This document shows, one piece after another, positions 49,301 to 61,795 of a stretch of DNA of 64,000 nt. Location: positions 1-64,000 of the forward strand of contig BSDZ01000005.1 of assembly GCA_030268105.1 (NCBI GenBank), read 5' to 3'. Both the position numbers and the translations under genes were made by a program. How positions within the stretch are numbered: position 1 is the first letter of the stretch; each line of letters starts with the position of its first letter. This DNA is from Volvox africanus. Lineage: Eukaryota; Chlorophyta; Chlorophyceae; Chlamydomonadales; Volvocaceae. The notes under the pieces are model-generated. The model saw only the letters and a program-made list of their open reading frames with translations. It was not told the DNA's origin and made no database searches.

Positions 49301-50550
49301 AGGTGTGGTACGGATTCTCACACATTGGCTCAGCCCTTGTGAGCGCTCTGAGCGTGTTATAGTCTCAAAAAAATCATCATTCGTGTCCTTAGGCAATACA
49401 GATCATTATCAATATTATTGTTTCGTGGTTCTTGTTGGCAATCGTATGCAAGGGGTTTATAGGTGTGGTACGGATTCTCACACATTGGCTCAGCCCTTGT
49501 GAGCGCTCTGAGCGTGTTATAGTCTCAAAAAAATCATCATTCGTGTCCTTAGGCAATACAGATCATTATCAATATTATTGTTTCGTGGTTCTTGTTGGCA
49601 ATCGTATGCAAGGGGTTTATAGGTGTGGTACGGATTCTCACACATTGGCCCAGCCCTTGTGAGCGCTCTGAGCGTGTTATAGTCTCAAAAAAATCATCAT
49701 TCGTGTCCTTAGGCAATACAGATCATTATCAATATTATTGTTTCGTGGTTCTTGTTGGCAATCGTATGCAAGGGGTTTATAGGTGTGGTACGGATTCTCA
49801 CACATTGGCCCAGCCCTTGTGAGCGCTCTGAGCGTGTTATAGTCTCAAAAAAATCATCATTCGTGTCCTTAGGCAATACAGATCATTATCAATATTATTG
49901 TTTCGTGGTTCTTGTTGGCAATCGTATGCAAGGGGTTTATAGGTGTGGTACGGATTCTCACACATTGGCCCAGCCCTTGTGAGCGCTCTGAGCGTGTTAT
50001 AGTCTCAAAAAAATCATCATTCGTGTCCTTAGGCAATACAGATCATTATCAATATTATTGTTTCGTGGTTCTTGTTGGCAATCGTATGCAAGGGGTTTAT
50101 AGGTGTGGTACGGATTCTCACACATTGGCCCAGCCCTTGTGAGCGCTCTGAGCGTGTTATAGTCTCAAAAAAATCATCATTCGTGTCCTTAGGCAATACA
50201 GATCATTATCAATATTATTGTTTCGTGGTTCTTGTTGGCAATCGTATGCAAGGGGTTTATAGGTGTGGTACGGATTCTCACACATTGGCCCAGCCCTTGT
50301 GAGCGCTCTGAGCGTGTTATAGTCTCAAAAAAATCATCATTCGTGTCCTTAGGCAATACAGATCATTATCAATATTATTGTTTCGTGGTTCTTGTTGGCA
50401 ATCGTATGCAAGGGGTTTATAGGTGTGGTACGGATTCTCACACATTGGCTCAGCCCTTGTGAGCGCTCTGAGCGTGTTATAGTCTCAAAAAAATCATCAT
50501 TCGTGTCCTTAGGCAATACAGATCATTATCAATATTATTGTTTCGTGGTT
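34392..50550 (+). repeat. Homogenised core of the satellite array
   Basis: About 100 consecutive units with constant 160-bp spacing. The only variation I see is one C/T site (GGCCCAGC or GGCTCAGC, 58 bases after the unit's TTGGCAATC start). About 40 percent of units have T. Flanking regions vary at five or more sites. The pattern fits recent, repeated unequal exchange or gene conversion. Confidence 0.9.
36312..38551 (+). repeat. 320-bp higher-order dimer run
   Basis: Inside the core, 14 consecutive units alternate T, C, T, C at the single variable site, giving seven 320-bp dimers. Elsewhere in the core the order of C and T is irregular. Confidence 0.85.
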
Positions 50551-53500
50551 CTTGTTGGCAATCGTATGCAAGGGGTTTATAGGTGTGGTACGGATTCTCA
50601 CACATTGGCCCAGCCCTTGTGAGCGCTCTGAGCATGTTATAGTCTCAAGAAAATCATCATTCGTGTCCTTAGGCAATACAGATCATTATCAATATTATTG
50701 TTTCGTGGTTCTTGTTGGCAATCGTATGCAAGGGGTTTATAGGTGTGGTACGGATTCTCACACATTGGCCCAGCCCTTGTGAGCGCTCTGAGCGTGTTAT
50801 AGTCTCAAAAAAATCATCATTCGTGTCCTTAGGCAATACAGATCATTATCAATATTATTGTTTCGTGGTTCTTGTTGGCAATCGTATGCAAGGGGTTTAT
50901 AGGTGTGGTACGGATTCTCACACATTGGCCCAGCCCTTGTGAGCGCTCTGAGCGTGTTATAGTCTCAAAAAATCATCATTCGTGTCCTTAGGCAATACAG
51001 ATCATTATCAATATTATTGTTTCGTGGTTCTTGTTGGCAATCGTATGCAAGGGGTTTATAGGTGTGGTACGGATTCTCACACATTGGCCCAGCCCTTGTG
51101 AGCGCTCTGAGCGTGTTATAGTCTCAAGAAAATCATCATTCGTGTCCTTAGGCAATACAGATCATTATCAATATTATTGTTTCGTGGTTCTTGTTGGCAA
51201 TCGTATGCAAGGGGTTTATAGGTGTGGTACGGATTCTCACACATTGGCCCAGCCCTTGTGAGCGCTCTGAGCGTGTTATAGTCTCAAGAAAATCATCATT
51301 CGTGTCCTTAGGCAATACAGATCATTATTAATATTATTGTTTCGTGGTTCTTGCTGGCAATCGTATGCAAGGGGTTTATAGGTGTGGTACGGATTCTCAC
51401 ACATTGGCCCAGCCCTTGTGAGCGCTCTGAGCGTGTTATAGTCTCAAGAAAATCATCATTCGTGTCCTTAGGCAATACAGATCATTATTAATATTATTGT
51501 TTCGTGGTTCTTGTCTGGCAATCGTATGCAAGGGGTTTATAGGTGGGGTACGGATTCTCACACATTGGCCCAGCCCTTGTGAGCGCTCTGAGCGTGTTAT
51601 AGTCTCAAGAAAATCATCATTCGTGTCCTTAGGCAATACAGATCATTATTAATATTATTGTTTCGTGGTTCTTGTTGGCAATCGTATGCAAGGGGTTTAT
51701 AGGTGTGGTACGGATTCTCACACATTGGCCCAGCCCTTGTGAGCGCTCTGAGCGTGTTATAGTCTCAAAAAATCATCATTCGTGTCCTTAGGCAATACAG
51801 ATCATTATCAATATTATTGTTTCGTGGTTCTTGTCGGCAATCGTATGCAAGGGGTTTATAGGTGTGGTACGGATTCTCACACATTGGCCCAGCCCTTGTG
51901 AGCGCTCTGAGCGTGTTATAGTCTCAAGAAAATCATCATTCGTGTCCTTAGGCAATACAGATCATTATCAATATTATTGTTTCGTGGTTCTTGTTGGCAA
52001 TCGTATGCAAGGGGTTTATAGGTGTGGTACGGATTCTCACACATTGGCCCAGCCCTTGTGAGCGCTCTGAGCGTGTTATAGTCTCAAAAAAATCATCATT
52101 CGTGTCCTTAGGCAATACAGATCATTATCAATATTATTGTTTCGTGGTTCTTGTTGGCAATCGTATGCAAGGGGTTTATAGGTGTGGTACGGATTCTCAC
52201 ACATTGGCCCAGCCCTTGTGAGCGCTCTGAGCGTGTTATAGTCTCAAAAAATCATCATTCGTGTCCTTAGGCAATACAGATCATTATCAATATTATTGTT
52301 TCGTGGTTCTTGTTGGCAATCGTATGCAAGGGGTTTATAGGTGTGGTACGGATTCTCACACATTGGCCCAGCCCTTGTGAGCGCTCTGAGCGTGTTATAG
52401 TCTCAAAAAAATCATCATTCGTGTCCTTAGGCAATACAGATCATTATCAATATTATTGTTTCGTGGTTCTTGTCGGCAATCGTATGCAAGGGGTTTATAG
52501 GTGTGGTACGGATTCTCACACATTGGCCCAGCCCTTGTGAGCGCTCTGAGCGTGTTATAGTCTCAAAAAAATCATCATTCGTGTCCTTAGGCAATACAGA
52601 TCATTATCAATATTATTGTTTCGTGGTTCTTGTCGGCAATCGTATGCAAGGGGTTTATAGGTGTGGTACGGATTCTCACACATTGGCCCAGCCCTTGTGA
52701 GCGCTCTGAGCGTGTTATAGTCTCAAGAAAATCATCATTCGTGTCCTTAGGCAATACAGATCATTATCAATATTATTGTTTCGTGGTTCTTGTTGGCAAT
52801 CGTATGCAAGGGGTTTATAGGTGTGGTACGGATTCTCACACATTGGCCCAGCCCTTGTGAGCGCTCTGAGCGTGTTATAGTCTCAAAAAAATCATCATTC
52901 GTGTCCTTAGGCAATACAGATCATTATCAATATTATTGTTTCGTGGTTCTTGTTGGCAATCGTATGCAAGGGGTTTATAGGTGTGGTACGGATTCTCACA
53001 CATTGGCCCAGCCCTTGTGAGCGCTCTGAGCGTGTTATAGTCTCAAAAAATCATCATTCGTGTCCTTAGGCAATACAGATCATTATTAATATTATTGTTT
53101 CGTGGTTCTTGTTGGCAATCGTATGCAAGGGGTTTATAGGTGTGGTACGGATTCCCACACATTGGCCCAGCCCTTGTGAGCGCTCTGAGCGTGTTATAGT
53201 CTCAAGAAAATCATCATTCGTGTCCTTAGGCAATACAGATCATTATTAATATTATTGTTTCGTGGTTCTTGCTGGCAATCGTATGCAAGGGGTTTATAGG
53301 TGTGGTACGGATTCCCACACATTGGCCCAGCCCTTGTGAGCGCTCTGAGCGTGTTATAGTCTCAAGAAAATCATCATTCGTGTCCTTAGGCAATACAGAT
53401 CATTATTAATATTATTGTTTCGTGGTTCTTGCTGGCAATCGTATGCAAGGGGTTTATAGGTGTGGTACGGATTCTCACACATTGGCCCAGCCCTTGTGAG

Positions 53501-56500
53501 CGCTCTGAGCGTGTTATAGTCTCAAGAAAATCATCATTCGTGTCCTTAGGCAATACAGATCATTATTAATATTATTGTTTCGTGGTTCTTGTTGGCAATC
53601 GTATGCAAGGGGTTTATAGGTGTGGTACGGATTCTCACACATTGGCCCAGCCCTTGTGAGCGCTCTGAGCGTGTTATAGTCTCAAGAAAATCATCATTCG
53701 TGTCCTTAGGCAATACAGATCATTATTAATATTATTGTTTCGTGGTTCTTGCTGGCAATCGTATGCAAGGGGTTTATAGGTGTGGTACGGATTCCCACAC
53801 ATTGGCCCAGCCCTTGTGAGCGCTCTGAGCGTGTTATAGTCTCAAGAAAATCATCATTCGTGTCCTTAGGCAATACAGATCATTATTAATATTATTGTTT
53901 CGTGGTTCTTGTTGGCAATCGTATGCAAGGGGTTTATAGGTGTGGTACGGATTCCCACACATTGGCCCAGCCCTTGTGAGCGCTCTGAGCGTGTTATAGT
54001 CTCAAGAAAATCATCATTCGTGTCCTTAGGCAATACAGATCATTATTAATATTATTGTTTCGTGGTTCTTGTTGGCAATCGTATGCAAGGGGTTTATAGG
54101 TGTGGTACGGATTCCCACACATTGGCCCAGCCCTTGTGAGCGCTCTGAGCGTGTTATAGTCTCAAGAAAATCATCATTCGTGTCCTTAGGCAATACAGAT
54201 CATTATTAATATTATTGTTTCGTGGTTCTTGTTGGCAATCGTATGCAAGGGGTTTATAGGTGTGGTACGGATTCCCACACATTGGCCCAGCCCTTGTGAG
54301 CGCTCTGAGCGTGTTATAGTCTCAAGAAAATCATCATTCGTGTCCTTAGGCAATACAGATCATTATTAATATTATTGTTTCGTGGTTCTTGTTGGCAATC
54401 GTATGCAAGGGGTTTATAGGTGTGGTACGGATTCTCACACATTGGCCCAGCCCTTGTGAGCGCTCTGAGCGTGTTATAGTCTCAAGAAAATCATCATTCG
54501 TGTCCTTAGGCAATACAGATCATTATTAATATTATTGTTTCGTGGTTCTTGTTGGCAATCGTATGCAAGGGGTTTATAGGTGTGGTACGGATTCTCACAC
54601 ATTGGCCCAGCCCTTGTGAGCGCTCTGAGCGTGTTATAGTCTCAAGAAAATCATCATTCGTGTCCTTAGGCAATACAGATCATTATTAATATTATTGTTT
54701 CGTGGTTCTTGCTGGCAATCGTATGCAAGGGGTTTATAGGTGTGGTACGGATTCTCACACATTGGCCCAGCCCTTGTGAGCGCTCTGAGCGTGTTATAGT
54801 CTCAAGAAAATCATCATTCGTGTCCTTAGGCAATACAGATCATTATTAATATTATTGTTTCGTGGTTCTTGCTGGCAATCGTATGCAAGGGGTTTATAGG
54901 TGTGGTACGGATTCTCACACATTGGCCCAGCCCTTGTGAGCGCTCTGAGCGTGTTATAGTCTCAAGAAAATCATCATTCGTGTCCTTAGGCAATACAGAT
55001 CATTATTAATATTATTGTTTCGTGGTTCTTGCTGGCAATCGTATGCAAGGGGTTTATAGGTGTGGTACGGATTCTCACACATTGGCCCAGCCCTTGTGAG
55101 CGCTCTGAGCAGTGTTATAGTCTCAAGAAAATCATCATTCGTGTCCTTAGGCAATACAGATCATTATTAATATTATTGTTTCGTGGTTCTTGCTGGCAAT
55201 CGTATGCAAGGGGTTTATAGGTGTGGTACGGATTCTCACACATTGGCCCAGCCCTTGTGAGCGCTCTGAGCGTGTTATAGTCTCAAGAAAATCATCATTC
55301 GTGTCCTTAGGCAATACAGATCATTATTAATATTATTGTTTCGTGGTTCTTGCTGGCAATCGTATGCAAGGGGTTTATAGGTGTGGTACGGATTCCCACA
55401 CATTGGCCCAGCCCTTGTGAGCGCTCTGAGCGTGTTATAGTCTCAAGAAAATCATCATTCGTGTCCTTAGGCAATACAGATCATTATTAATATTATTGTT
55501 TCGTGGTTCTTGCTGGCAATCGTATGCAAGGGGTTTATAGGTGTGGTACGGATTCTCACACATTGGCCCAGCCCTTGTGAGCGCTCTGAGCATGTTATAG
55601 TCTCAAGAAAATCATCATTCGTGTCCTTAGGCAATACAGATCATTATTAATATTATTGTTTCGTGGTTCTTGCTGGCAATCGTATGCAAGGGGTTTATAG
55701 GTGTGGTACGGATTCTCACACATTGGCCCAGCCCTTGTGAGCGCTCTGAGCGTGTTATAGTCTCAAGAAAATCATCATTCGTGTCCTTAGGCAATACAGA
55801 TCATTATTAATATTATTGTTTCGTGGTTCTTGTTGGCAATCGTATGCAAGGGGTTTATAGGTGTGGTACGGATTCTCACACATTGGCCCAGCCCTTGTGA
55901 GCGCTCTGAGCGTGTTATAGTCTCAAGAAAATCATCATTCGTGTCCTTAGGCAATACAGATCATTATTAATATTATTGTTTCGTGGTTCTTGCTGGCAAT
56001 CGTATGCAAGGGGTTTATAGGTGTGGTACGGATTCCCACACATTGGCCCAGCCCTTGTGAGCGCTCTGAGCGTGTTATAGTCTCAAGAAAATCATCATTC
56101 GTGTCCTTAGGCAATACAGATCATTATCAATATTATTGTTTCGTGGTTCTTGCTGGCAATCGTATGCAAGGGGTTTATAGGTGTGGTACGGATTCCCACA
56201 CATTGGCCCAGCCCTTGTGAGCGCTCTGAGCGTGTTATAGTCTCAAGAAAATCATCATTCGTGTCCTTAGGCAATACAGATCATTATTAATATTATTGTT
56301 TCGTGGTTCTTGTTGGCAATCGTATGCAAGGGGTTTATAGGTGTGGTACGGATTCCCACACATTGGCCCAGCCCTTGTGAGCGCTCTGAGCGTGTTATAG
56401 TCTCAAGAAAATCATCATTCGTGTCCTTAGGCAATACAGATCATTATTAATATTATTGTTTCGTGGTTCTTGTTGGCAATCGTATGCAAGGGGTTTATAG

Positions 56501-57914
56501 GTGTGGTACGGATTCTCACACATTGGCCCAGCCCTTGTGAGCGCTCTGAGCGTGTTATAGTCTCAAGAAAATCATCATTCGTGTCCTTAGGCAATACAGA
56601 TCATTATTAATATTATTGTTTCGTGGTTCTTGTTGGCAATCGTATGCAAGGGGTTTATAGGTGTGGTACGGATTCTCACACATTGGCCCAGCCCTTGTGA
56701 GCGCTCTGAGCGTGTTATAGTCTCAAGAAAATCATCATTCGTGTCCTTAGGCAATACAGATCATTATTAATATTATTGTTTCGTGGTTCTTGCTGGCAAT
56801 CGTATGCAAGGGGTTTATAGGTGTGGTACGGATTCCCACACATTGGCCCAGCCCTTGTGAGCGATCTGAGCGTGTTATAGTCTCAAGAAAATCATCATTC
56901 GTGTCCTTAGGCAATACAGATCATTATTAATATTATTGTTTCGTGGTTCTTGCTGGCAATCGTATGCAAGGGGTTTATAGGTGTGGTACGGATTCTCACA
57001 CATTGGCCCAGCCCTTGTGAGCGCTCTGAGCGTGTTATAGTCTCAAGAAAATCATCATTCGTGTCCTTAGGCAATACAGATCATTATTAATATTATTGTT
57101 TCGTGGTTCTTGCTGGCAATCGTATGCAAGGGGTTTATAGGTGTGGTACGGATTCTCACACATTGGCCCAGCCCTTGTGAGCGCTCTGAGCATGTTATAG
57201 TCTCAAGAAAATCATCATTCGTGTCCTTAGGCAATACAGATCATTATCAATATTATTGTTTCGTGGTTCTTGTTGGCAATCGTATGCAAGGGGTTTATAG
57301 GTGTGGTACGGATTCCCACACATTGGCCCAGCCCTTGTGAGCGCTCTGAGCGTGTTATAGTCTCAAGAAAATCATCATTCGTGTCCTTAGGCAATACAGA
57401 TCATTATTAATATTATTGTTTCGTGGTTCTTGCTGGCAATCGTATGCAAGGGGTTTATAGGTGTGGTACGGATTCCCACACATTGGCCCAGCCCTTGTGA
57501 GCGCTCTGAGCATGTTATAGTCTCAAGAAAATCATCATTCGTGTCCTTAGGCAATACAGATCATTATTAATATTATTGTTTCGTGGTTCTTGCTGGCAAT
57601 CGTATGCAAGGGGTTTATAGGTGTGGTACGGATTCCCACACATTGGCCCAGCCCTTGTGAGCGCTCTGAGCGTGTTATAGTCTCAAGAAAATCATCATTC
57701 GTGTCCTTAGGCAATACAGATCATTATTAATATTATTGTTTCGTGGTTCTTGTTGGCAATCGTATGCAAGGGGTTTATAGGTGTGGTACGGATTCTCACA
57801 CATTGGCCCAGCCCTTGTGAGCGCTCTGAGCGTGTTATAGTCTCAAGAAAATCATCATTCGTGTCCTTAGGCAATACAGATCATTATTAATATTATTGTT
57901 TCGTGGTTCTTGTT

Positions 57915-60900
57915 GGCAATCGTATGCAAGGGGTTTATAGGTGTGGTACGGATTCTCACACATTGGCCCAGCCCTTGTGAGCGCTCTGAGCGTGTTATAG
58001 TCTCAAGAAAATCATCATTCGTGTCCTTAGGCAATACAGATCATTATTAATATTATTGTTTCGTGGTTCTTGTTGGCAATCGTATGCAAGGGGTTTATAG
58101 GTGTGGTACGGATTCTCACACATTGGCCCAGCCCTTGTGAGCGCTCTGAGCGTGTTATAGTCTCAAGAAAATCATCATTCGTGTCCTTAGGCAATACAGA
58201 TCATTATCAATATTATTGTTTCGTGGTTCTTGCTGGCAATCGTATGCAAGGGGTTTATAGGTGTGGTACGGATTCTCACACATTGGCCCAGCCCTTGTGA
58301 GCGCTCTGAGCATGTTATAGTCTCAAGAAAATCATCATTCGTGTCCTTAGGCAATACAGATCATTATTAATATTATTGTTTCGTGGTTCTTGCTGGCAAT
58401 CGTATGCAAGGGGTTTATAGGTGTGGTACGGATTCCCACACATTGGCCCAGCCCTTGTGAGCGCTCTGAGCGTGTTATAGTCTCAAGAAAATCATCATTC
58501 GTGTCCTTAGGCAATACAGATCATTATTAATATTATTGTTTCGTGGTTCTTGCTGGCAATCGTATGCAAGGGGTTTATAGGTGGGGTACGGATTCTCACA
58601 CATTGGCCCAGCCCTTGTGAGCGCTCTGAGCATGTTATAGTCTCAAAAAAATCATCATTCGTGTCCTTAGGCAATACAGATCATTATTAATATTATTGTT
58701 TCGTGGTTCTTGCTGGCAATCGTATGCAAGGGGTTTATAGGTGTGGTACGGATTCCCACACATTGGCCCAGCCCTTGTGAGCGCTCTGAGCGTGTTATAG
58801 TCTCAAGAAAATCATCATTCGTGTCCTTAGGCAATACAGATCATTATTAATATTATTGTTTCGTGGTTCTTGCTGGCAATCGTATGCAAGGGGTTTATAG
58901 GTGTGGTACGGATTCCCACACATTGGCCCAGCCCTTGTGAGCGCTCTGAGCATGTTATAGTCTCAAGAAAATCATCATTCGTGTCCTTAGGCAATACAGA
59001 TCATTATCAATATTATTGTTTCGTGGTTCTTGCTGGCAATCGTATGCAAGGGGTTTATAGGTGTGGTACGGATTCCCACACATTGGCCCAGCCCTTGTGA
59101 GCGATCTGAGCGTGTTATAGTCTCAAGAAAATCATCATTCGTGTCCTTAGGCAATACAGATCATTATTAATATTATTGTTTCGTGGTTCTTGTTGGCAAT
59201 CGTATGCAAGGGGTTTATAGGTGTGGTACGGATTCTCACACATTGGCCCAGCCCTTGTGAGCGCTCTGAGCGTGTTATAGTCTCAAGAAAATCATCATTC
59301 GTGTCCTTAGGCAATACAGATCATTATTAATATTATTGTTTCGTGGTTCTTGCTGGCAATCGTATGCAAGGGGTTTATAGGTGTGGTACGGATTCCCACA
59401 CATTGGCCCAGCCCTTGTGAGCGATCTGAGCGTGTTATAGTCTCAAGAAAATCATCATTCGTGTCCTTAGGCAATACAGATCATTATTAATATTATTGTT
59501 TCGTGGTTCTTGCTGGCAATCGTATGCAAGGGGTTTATAGGTGTGGTACGGATTCTCACACATTGGCCCACCCCTTGTGAGCGCTCTGAGCGTGTTATAG
59601 TCTCAAGAAAATCATCATTCGTGTCCTTAGGCAATGCAGATCATTATTAATATTATTGTTTCGTGGTTCTTGCTGGCAATCGTATGCAAGGGGTTTATAG
59701 GTGTGGTACGGATTCTCACACATTGGCCCAGCCCTTGTGAGCGCTCTGAGCATGTTATAGTCTCAAGAAAATCATCATTCGTGTCCTTAGGCAATACAGA
59801 TCATTATCAATATTATTGTTTCGTGGTTCTTGCTGGCAATCGTATGCAAGGGGTTTATAGGTGTGGTACGGATTCTCACACATTGGCCCAGCCCTTGTGA
59901 GCGCTCTGAGCGTGTTATAGTCTCAAGAAAATCATCATTCGTGTCCTTAGGCAATACAGATCATTATTAATATTATTGTTTCGTGGTTCTTGTTGGCAAT
60001 CGTATGCAAGGGGTTTATAGGTGTGGTACGGATTCTCACACATTGGCCCAGCCCTTGTGAGCGCTCTGAGCGTGTTATAGTCTCAAGAAAATCATCATTC
60101 GTGTCCTTAGGCAATACAGATCATTATCAATATTATTGTTTCGTGGTTCTTGCTGGCAATCGTATGCAAGGGGTTTATAGGTGTGGTACGGATTCTCACA
60201 CATTGGCCCAGCCCTTGTGAGCGCTCTGAGCATGTTATAGTCTCAAGAAAATCATCATTCGTGTCCTTAGGCAATACAGATCATTATTAATATTATTGTT
60301 TCGTGGTTCTTGCTGGCAATCGTATGCAAGGGGTTTATAGGTGTGGTACGGATTCCCACACATTGGCCCAGCCCTTGTGAGCGCTCTGAGCGTGTTATAG
60401 TCTCAAGAAAATCATCATTCGTGTCCTTAGGCAATACAGATCATTATTAATATTATTGTTTCGTGGTTCTTGCTGGCAATCGTATGCAAGGGGTTTATAG
60501 GTGGGGTACGGATTCTCACACATTGGCCCAGCCCTTGTGAGCGCTCTGAGCATGTTATAGTCTCAAAAAAATCATCATTCGTGTCCTTAGGCAATACAGA
60601 TCATTATTAATATTATTGTTTCGTGGTTCTTGCTGGCAATCGTATGCAAGGGGTTTATAGGTGTGGTACGGATTCCCACACATTGGCCCAGCCCTTGTGA
60701 GCGCTCTGAGCGTGTTATAGTCTCAAGAAAATCATCATTCGTGTCCTTAGGCAATACAGATCATTATTAATATTATTGTTTCGTGGTTCTTGCTGGCAAT
60801 CGTATGCAAGGGGTTTATAGGTGTGGTACGGATTCCCACACATTGGCCCAGCCCTTGTGAGCGCTCTGAGCATGTTATAGTCTCAAGAAAATCATCATTC

Positions 60901-61795
60901 GTGTCCTTAGGCAATACAGATCATTATCAATATTATTGTTTCGTGGTTCTTGCTGGCAATCGTATGCAAGGGGTTTATAGGTGTGGTACGGATTCCCACA
61001 CATTGGCCCAGCCCTTGTGAGCGATCTGAGCGTGTTATAGTCTCAAGAAAATCATCATTCGTGTCCTTAGGCAATACAGATCATTATTAATATTATTGTT
61101 TCGTGGTTCTTGTTGGCAATCGTATGCAAGGGGTTTATAGGTGTGGTACGGATTCTCACACATTGGCCCAGCCCTTGTGAGCGCTCTGAGCGTGTTATAG
61201 TCTCAAGAAAATCATCATTCGTGTCCTTAGGCAATACAGATCATTATTAATATTATTGTTTCGTGGTTCTTGCTGGCAATCGTATGCAAGGGGTTTATAG
61301 GTGTGGTACGGATTCCCACACATTGGCCCAGCCCTTGTGAGCGATCTGAGCGTGTTATAGTCTCAAGAAAATCATCATTCGTGTCCTTAGGCAATACAGA
61401 TCATTATTAATATTATTGTTTCGTGGTTCTTGCTGGCAATCGTATGCAAGGGGTTTATAGGTGTGGTACGGATTCTCACACATTGGCCCACCCCTTGTGA
61501 GCGCTCTGAGCGTGTTATAGTCTCAAGAAAATCATCATTCGTGTCCTTAGGCAATGCAGATCATTATTAATATTATTGTTTCGTGGTTCTTGCTGGCAAT
61601 CGTATGCAAGGGGTTTATAGGTGTGGTACGGATTCTCACACATTGGCCCAGCCCTTGTGAGCGCTCTGAGCATGTTATAGTCTCAAGAAAATCATCATTC
61701 GTGTCCTTAGGCAATACAGATCATTATCAATATTATTGTTTCGTGGTTCTTGCTGGCAATCGTATGCAAGGGGTTTATAGGTGTGGTACGGATTC
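57915..61795 (+). repeat. 12-unit (1,920-bp) tandem higher-order repeat
   Basis: Rare variants recur exactly 1,920 bases apart: CCCACCCCTTG at 59571 and 61491, CAATGCAGA near 59634 and 61554, GTGGGGTACG at 58581 and 60501, GAGCGATCTG near 59100/61020 and 59420/61340. The two copies abut. Matching fails at about 57914 on the left and 61796 on the right. Confidence 0.9.
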
